DNA of 64,000 nucleotides from Leishmania infantum JPCM5 (taxonomy: Eukaryota > Euglenozoa > Kinetoplastea > Trypanosomatida > Trypanosomatidae): assembly GCF_000002875.2 (NCBI RefSeq), contig NC_009419.2:788954-852953 (forward strand). The letters run 5' to 3'. The translations under genes and the position numbers were made by a program. Within the stretch, counting starts at the first letter, position 1; every line of letters begins with the position of its first letter. The notes below the pieces were generated by a model that had not been told where the DNA came from, searched no databases, and saw nothing but the letters and a program-made list of their open reading frames with translations. Shown one piece after another: positions 57,864-64,000 of this stretch.

Positions 57864-58923
57864 CCCTGCACAGAGGATCAGGCTCCCGTGCAAGCGACTT
57901 TGGACTTCCGAGACAGCCAAGCACTCATTGCTCCCCCGTACGGGTAATCCTCTAGCTGACAAGAGAAACGGAGTGGCTACGGATGGGGGTACTACGCGAG
58001 ACTGCACTAGCGGGGTAGTCGTCCATAAATCTATCGAGCATCTCAAAGAAGCGTGATGCCCCTCGATGGGCAACAAACCGGTGCGGCCATGCGAGACGTC
58101 TGCGCACCGCGTTTGTGGCCGAAGTGGCGCGTTCCCCTGAATTCCCCCATCCCCGCTGAGCATCTTTCCACTTTCAATCAGGAAATCGGCGGGCACGACC
58201 CAGCATGGCCTGCGCATGCTCCCTCTCCTCGCGAGCACCGCTTCAGGTCGAATGCACACCCAGAAACGAAGAAAAAGAAATCGCCATTCGATTCTTAGCT
58301 GCCGCAGGTTGTCACACCTTCTCCCTCGCAAGGACGTGGAGAAGGCGAGGCAGAGAACTGGCAGGACGGGAAGCTAAGAGTCTCTGCTCGGAGCAAGAAT
58401 CTTGGACGGTGACAGACCCTACTGTTGCCTCTCGGCAGCGGCTGAAAGCCTTGATGGGCGCGTACGCGGAAATGCGCCGTTGTGCTTCTTTCACTCTCTC
58501 CTTTCTGTCTCCCTGTCGCTCTGCCTCGTTGAACCGACGGCAAACCCGCCGTTTTATGCAGGAGCTGTGGAAGCCATACAGACTAAGGAAGAAAGGCAGA
58601 GCACCTCTCGACTTGCGCTTGCCTGTCGGTCGGTCTGAGTTCCTTCTCTATCTTTTCACGGGCGGTGCGTCACTGAGTGCGACACGCTTCATGGACGTTG
58701 GTCGTCACCATCGTTGTCAGGCGTACTCCTTGTGTGCTTAGCCTTTGTTATTCTAATTAAGGTCAACCGGCGTGTGAGCGTGGGGCCTGCCGTATTGGGT
58801 GCGCCTACATCTGCTACCGGCTTGCTTTCGTGCGAGCCAAGATCACAGCTGTAAAGGCTATTGTGTGTATGCGTGTCTGTGTGCGTCGGCATATCGTCAG
58901 AAACGCCGCCCACCCCTGCTATA

Positions 58924-59292
58924 ATGTTCGGCCGTCGTGTCTTTGCGAGCGCACCGCTCCCACGCCATATGTGGGCGAAGCTGCACATCCAAAACGCGGC
59001 CCAGGCGCAGCGCATGCTGCCCTCTCTCGCCCCTCTTGCCGCGGTGGAGGGAAAGCACAGCAGCTTCTGCTCCGGGCTCGCCTTCAACACGCTCTGCCGC
59101 AGCAGCGCCACGCTGGGTGGAGAGGAGGGTATGGTGAGCGAGGATGGAAAACTTGTCTCGGCTGAGGTTGCGGCAGCGTGCGCAGAGTGGTGCGCTCAGG
59201 CCCTTCGCTCAGCGATGTTGCCACTGCAGCACTTAGCGTTCAGCTCTCCCCACTCAACGTGCCTAACCTGGCAGACAAAAATGTGGCACTGA
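58924..59292 (+). pseudogene. Short ORF, possible truncated enoyl-CoA hydratase/isomerase-family fragment
   Basis: The 122-aa frame has gene-like GC-rich codons, unlike the spacer on either side. A segment reading AAVEGKHSSFCSGLAF resembles the crotonase-fold signature (V-x-x-G-x-x-x-FC-x-G-x-x), but the later IAxxxGxxxGGG oxyanion motif is missing and the frame ends soon after. A frame change near 59180-59230 would extend it with another short protein-like stretch (SDVATAALSVQLSPLNVPNL). Only the N-terminal part of a gene seems to survive. It lies directly downstream of the degenerate mobile element. The family call is weak; the observation of truncated coding sequence is firmer. Confidence 0.35.
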
Positions 59293-61266
59293 TGTGTGCA
59301 CTCACGCACAGAGAAGCCAAAGAGCGCATGGCCCAGAATAGGTCCTCCTCGATGATAAACAAAAAAACGCATGCACGCACGTGTATGTGTGCGTGTACGT
59401 GAGGAAGAAAGAGAGAGAGCGAGAGCACGTCGGTGCTAGCATGTACGTGTGCGTCTGTGTGTGTGTGTGGCGCATATCCTGTACCTGTTTTACCTCTCTT
59501 CGGCTTGCCTTTTACTTCGACAATGGGAAGAGGGAAAGAAAGAGAAGGAAAGGGGCTGTCATTGCCGTCCTTTCGTCGCCCGCCCGTTCGCACCCCCCCC
59601 CTTCTTTCCAGTATTCACAAAATGGGTGATTTTTTGTTGTTGGTGGTTTCCTTTTATGGCCTTCGTTATCTTTCCTCTTCTCTATACATATACACGCACA
59701 CACAGCTTAACATCACTGTCGTCACCGCACCGGCGGCACGCGCGAGAGCTGCGGAGGTTTGGGATGGAGGATCATCGCTGAAGGGGCGAACCAAAAAGAG
59801 GGCGAGAATAGGGAAAGAGTGAGAAAGACGCCGCGGAGACGGTCCGCGGGAAGATGGCGGCGACGAGGGCCGCACGGCGTACCGCCGGCCTCCTGCCACC
59901 ATGCATTACTCTGCCGCACCGTTTTGTCTGTTGAAACACTTTGGCGCCCCACCCTTCCTTCCCCTTTTCCGCAGCAACACATCAACCTTTCTCACGCACC
60001 GCGAACCCACCGACCCCTGTGTCACGCAACTCGCCGTCGTTGTACCTTTGTGTGGCTCGAAAAGCAGATATATGCGTGTGTGCGTGCCCGCCTATCGGTC
60101 GTGATGAGGATGCTAGACGTCCGCTAGCTAGGTGGCCTTTCTGTGGTGCTTGAACGCTCTGCCAGATACACTCTACGGCGGTGCGCGTCGTCGCCGTGTG
60201 CTAACGGAGGTGGCTAGCTCAGCGCTAGGGACTTCCCCGCCCCCCGAGTCCGTTCTTTGCTGAGCCCACTACGCATGCCTTTTTGCCCTCGCATAGCACT
60301 ATATACTCCTCCTAAGCCCTTCCCACATCATCATATCTCACCTACGTCTGTCTGTGTATGCTTGACGAACACCTGCTCATCTCGTCGTGCAACTTCGAAA
60401 CGTTATAGGCGCTGCACTCCCTCTCAATGCCTTCCGTTCCCATGCATGAGCGCGGTCGTACAACCACCTGTCTCTCTTTATCGCACACACATAAACTGCC
60501 ACACTACCACCACCCACCACTAATCAACGGTGAAAAGGAGAAAAAAAAACGCCCTCCCTACATCTGTTCTGGCTTGCTCGTACGCTTCGCGCCCATCATC
60601 ACCCCCCCCCACACACACCTCCCCCGCGTACGCATGCACACACTTTTTCCTGTGTATGTGTATGTGCAACCCATGGTAGATGCGGAGAGCGGGCAAAAAA
60701 CAACATAGGCTGATTTTCGACCCCAGCAGATCGCGCGCAATCCTCATCCCGGCAGAGCGCGACGCTACCGGATAGCGAGAGGGAGAAACTGATCATCGAT
60801 CATCGATTCTTTTTCTTTGTTTGTCTCCTCATCTACGCAGATGGAGCGGGGAGCTGATGATGGTCCGGCCTCCCTCCCCTCCCCTCCCTACTCCTCAGCT
60901 CTTCGCTAACCTCACTGCCTCCGTATTTTCTCAGCTTCGGCCCTTTGTCGTGCCGCGCCTCTCTGACCGATGTGGAAGTTTTCCAGATCACTATGCTTTT
61001 TACGGATGGCACGTCATCACGGAACAGGGGCCGTTTCGCTGACCGCCGTCCGATACCCGAGCCTTTGGAACCCGCCCAGCTGTGGTTGCAGCCGGTTCTG
61101 TAGGCATACCCCGCTCCTACCCAGATTCAGGTCCTGGATCCCTCATCACCGCCGGCAACGCCGCTTTCCGCTTCCTCGGTCGACGCGGTTAGCCGCAGCA
61201 GCGTCAAAACTGGTGTCGCCGGCGTCTGCTCAAAGCCCCGGCCGTGTCGCATGACCTGATGATGAG
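59293..61266 (+). other. Intergenic region, no intact gene
   Basis: About 2 kb. It contains (GT)/(CA) tracts, pyrimidine runs and a C-run near 60604. The pyrimidine-rich tract before AG at about 60934-60935 is acceptor-like. From about 60960 to 61254 the composition becomes coding-like but is broken by stops; it may be decayed 5' sequence of the next gene. Confidence 0.45.
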
Positions 61267-63277
61267 ATGGAAGAAGACACGTCCGCGGCACCAGGCTTTT
61301 CATCTCCCGAGCGTCTCTTCTACGCAGTCGTCACTCTCGGCTTCCTGCTCCGCTCCTTCTCGATTGCGGCTCTCTTCTTCACCTCGAACATCAACTTCCC
61401 ACGTGTCGGCGTCGGCGCGTCACATTGACTCTTGGCAGCCCACTTCACCATCCGTGCCATCGGCTAGGACGGCTGACAAAACCCGCAGCAGCGCCCCTTT
61501 ATGCGTGGCGTCCCTAGCCTGGCAATGTCCGCGGCAGTGCTCGTCGATGCTGCTCGGCTCATACGTTGGGTAACATCCCTGCTGTGTTTCATCACTGCCA
61601 TTTCACGACCTCTGAGTTCTGTCGCAGCACTCTCGACTCACCCTCAGGTGCACGGAGGAGGTGCACCGCCTTTCTGCAGCGCTCTTGGATCCTGCCCGCC
61701 TTCTACACGGTTGTGGGCGTCGTCTTCGTCATCTTTGTGCACGGCCCGCACTTTTTCCTCCCGCTGCTCATCATCATCGCCAACTACGTCATCTTCTCGC
61801 GGCTGCAGCGCTGGTGCCCCTACTGGCTGTTCATGGTCATCATGTGGGCCGCGCACGTCACTCTCCTGTACCTCATCGAGATCAACGATGGGTTCGAGCA
61901 GACGCCCTGGTTACAGTACTACACTTCGTGTATTCTGTCACACCTGCAAGCCATTCAGGAAGATGCGGAAGCAATTCCTTGGGAGCAGCGTATGCGCTGG
62001 TGCGTAGCCTTCCGCATGTCGACGCTGCGCCTCATCGCCTTCAACTACGACCTGTGGGAGGCCACGCACGCCGCCGCACGCGCGCGCGACCGTGCCAGGG
62101 CGAAGCACGACACCGGCTGCGTCGAGTGCGCGCAGCTGCGCGAGCAGAACGCAGCGTCGGCGGCCGCGCTGCCCGCCGAGGCGTTGCGCTGCTACAAGTA
62201 CCGCACCGAGTACGCGCGCGACCCCGCCGACTACAACTTCCTGAACTACGCCGNCTACGTGCTGTTCCCGCCACTGTACCTTGCCGGGCCAATGTCGTCC
62301 TTCAACGCGTTCGTGTCGCACATGCGCGTGCCGAGCACGTCGATGCCGCTGCGCAAGATGGTGAGGTACGCGTTTGGCATCCTCCGCATCTACATCACGG
62401 AGTACACGCTGTTGCACTTTGTGCACATCCCGTGCCTCGGCTCGTACGCCTTCGTGATCCTTCGGATGACGTTGCTGGAGCAGGCGCACTTCCTGTTCTA
62501 CATGCTGGCCTACCTGTGGCTGAAGTTCAGCTTTATATGGAAGTCGTCGCGTCTCTTCGCCATGTTCAGCGGCATCGAAGTTCCGGAGGACATGCGGCGC
62601 TGCTTCGGCAACACGCTGACGGTGCGGGGCTTCTGGCGCGACTGGCACGCCTCCTTCAACCTGTGGATCGTGCGGTACATGTACATCCCGATGGGTGGCC
62701 GCAGCCGCGTCGCGCTGTCGGTGCTGCCCATCTTCCTGTTCATTGCGGTGTGGCACGACCCGGCGCTGCACCTTGTCAAGTGGGCGGTGTGCATTGCCGC
62801 GATGTTCGTGGCGGAGGTGGCGGTGAGCGGGTGCTTTGGGTGGGCCGCTGCGGCGTTCCGGCGCGAGATGGCCGCCGCGGCACCGCATTCCACGAGAGGG
62901 GTGAGGATCAACAGTCAATACTCTTGGCGTATTTCTCTCCTTGCCTCGAAGACGTACTTTTGGGGCCGCCACGTCAGCCGGCACAGCCGAGCGGCAATGC
63001 GACGTCATCTGTGCTACGGTGGCTGCTTCTCGAGTATCTTGGGGGTCATGAGAGCGAATATGATGGGGTAGCCGTGCCGCACGTGCAGGCCGCCTCCAGG
63101 GAGAAGCGGGCAGCCAAGGCGCTCTTCTTCAAGGTCCTAAAAGAAGCAGGTGCATGGTTGCACATTATCTTGGCAGTCATCGTGTGCACGGCGGCCTGCA
63201 GTAGCGTGTGTACGCGGGATGTGAAGGCGAGGGGAATGGGTGCACCGCCCCATGGAGATCAACTGAAGCAGCTGTAG
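61267..63277 (+). pseudogene. GUP1: GUP1-like MBOAT acyltransferase, frame-broken
   Basis: Pieces of a membrane-bound O-acyltransferase of the GUP1 type (yeast Gup1 remodels GPI anchors; also called glycerol uptake protein) lie in three frames. Piece 1 (61267-61428) begins MEEDTSAAPG, has a hydrophobic span and ends at a TGA. The main piece (about 61566-63071) has several transmembrane spans, the FWRDWHASFNLWIVRYMYIP motif and the VWHDPAL motif whose His (codon 62754-62756) is the expected catalytic residue. A TAG at 63069-63071 ends it, but the next frame continues at once with a hydrophobic C-terminal tail to 63277. Thus at least two frame changes and a stop separate homologous parts, while the catalytic core is intact. 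One base (62254) is undetermined, so sequencing error is a real alternative to true decay. Confidence 0.65.
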
Positions 63278-63459
63278 TGTGGCGGCATGTGACTCCCTAC
63301 CACCACGCAACACCACCATCACTACAAGGGGCCTCAACCCTTCGCCCCTCAACACGCACACGCACACACCTATCCTCTACAACTCTCCCCTCCGTGTGCT
63401 TCCCGCTACCACACACTGTCTTGGTGATGGTTTACTTTTCACTGTGACGTGCGTTCTCT

Positions 63460-63795
63460 GATGACCGGAGGATACCCTCACCCTCAAATCTCAGGGTCCA
63501 GTGCCCACCCACCCCCTTCGCAACTCTCTGTGCGGGAAAGCCAAGCAGCACCCCGATCCCCATCCCCTGCCAAGTGCCGAGCCGCTTCTGCTGGTGACAG
63601 GGGGGTTAGTGTTGGGTGCAGGGGCCGCGCTCAGGTCACCGAGCTGGCGCCTTGCCGTAAACGCGTGTGTCTCCTGCCGCCTCGCACCACGCGGATGGGG
63701 CCTGTGGCAGGGGCCGGGTGGTGGGGAATGGGATGCGGAGTGGCGTTGGGCCTCGCGTTGCATGGCCGAGAGATAGAGAGCGTGGACACAGGTTG
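63460..63795 (+). mobile_element. Diverged SIDER-like retroposon, copy 3
   Basis: It aligns in order with the start of the other copies: GATGACCGGAGGATACC, then CAGGGTCCAGTG, GGGAAAGCCAAGCAGC, then TGCCAAGTGCCGAGCCGCTTC. It also aligns with their end (GAGAGATAGAGAGCGTGGACAC). The middle is shorter, so the copy is about 335 bp rather than 565 bp. It lies just after the broken GUP1-like gene, a 3' UTR position. There is no obvious poly-A tail. Confidence 0.55.
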
Positions 63796-64000
63796 GCATG
63801 CGCAACACAGCGTGTCGCTCATTTGGCCTTTTACGTTTTCCTTGTCACTTTTTTTTTCAGAGGTTTACGCTGGTCGTACTTCGGTGCAAGCTCTGCTCGT
63901 GTCTCGTTCGATGCTCACCTGCCTGTGGGGGTGGGGCGCGCCTTTGCGAGGCTCGCGTCATCTCCGCCCTTGCTCGTCCTGCTGCCGTGGCCGGCCGTCC
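63796..64000 (+). promoter_or_regulatory. Probable leader of a gene beyond the window
   Basis: A T-rich tract (about 63828-63857) followed by AG at 63859-63860 looks like a trans-splice acceptor. No coding region starts before the window ends. Confidence 0.35.

Larger units (their letters stand above)
54680..58741 (+). mobile_element. Degenerate RNase H-bearing retroelement (TATE/VIPER/DIRS-like)
   Basis: About 4 kb of GC-rich, broken coding sequence on the + strand. Frames change repeatedly and stops are frequent. The best anchor is the RNase H-like pair at 57416-57860. Upstream lie gag-like pieces and a 56656-57380 segment where a reverse transcriptase would be expected, but I cannot identify a YxDD box. 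Downstream, 58205-58741 holds an Arg-rich frame of unknown nature where a recombinase might sit, again without recognisable catalytic residues. In Leishmania (Viannia), TATE elements combine reverse transcriptase, RNase H and tyrosine recombinase, so that family is the leading guess. Ends are uncertain; the inverted repeat arm at 53632 may be its true 5' end. Confidence 0.5.

Noticed and set aside
61938..63008. 356-aa minus-strand ORF
   Set aside because: It is a shadow of the GUP1-like sequence, with Arg/His-rich composition and no motif.

Overview
The window looks like nuclear DNA of a trypanosomatid, most likely Leishmania. Every gene I can support lies on the + strand, has no introns and is GC-rich with C/G third positions. 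Genes are separated by long pyrimidine-rich spacers with polypyrimidine tract plus AG signals, as expected for trans-splicing inside one polycistronic transcription unit. (CA)n/(TG)n/(TA)n microsatellites are frequent, and copies of a SIDER-like retroposon are present. A decayed element carrying RNase H motifs near the right end recalls the TATE/VIPER/DIRS group, which would favour subgenus Viannia (L. braziliensis/panamensis type). That species assignment is inference. One undetermined base (62254) shows this is draft sequence.

Left part (0-28 kb): NDUFA9-like complex I subunit (419-1540); a 1419-aa EF-hand protein (3436-7695); a giant 3774-aa ankyrin-repeat protein with a filamin-like C-terminus (9021-20345); ribosomal protein eL32 (21338-21739); a triple-SH3 protein (23053-24501); and a LisH plus MINDY-4-like protein that appears to have lost both catalytic residues (25452-27563).

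Middle (28-53 kb): a 6.6-kb gene desert with strong pyrimidine asymmetry; a type IID (ENA/Na+-type) P-type ATPase (34146-37823); a kinesin (40846-42942); a split-Cys-motif protein (47249-49420); and a protein with three Dpy-30/RIIa-like PxDP motifs plus a coiled coil (51014-53311). Two apparently identical 565-bp direct repeats (39052-39616 and 46377-46941), SIDER2-like, flank the kinesin. A pair of inverted ~390-bp repeats (28435-28825 and 53632-54020) flanks the whole ATPase-kinesin block.

Right part (53-64 kb): a zone of decay. It holds a degenerate mobile element with gag-like and RNase H-like pieces (about 54.7-58.7 kb), a short gene fragment (58924-59292), a frame-broken GUP1/MBOAT acyltransferase (61267-63277) and a third, diverged SIDER-like copy (63460-63795).

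The genes do not form a pathway, which is normal for trypanosomatid gene arrays. The striking features are the repeat architecture and several unusual domain proteins.
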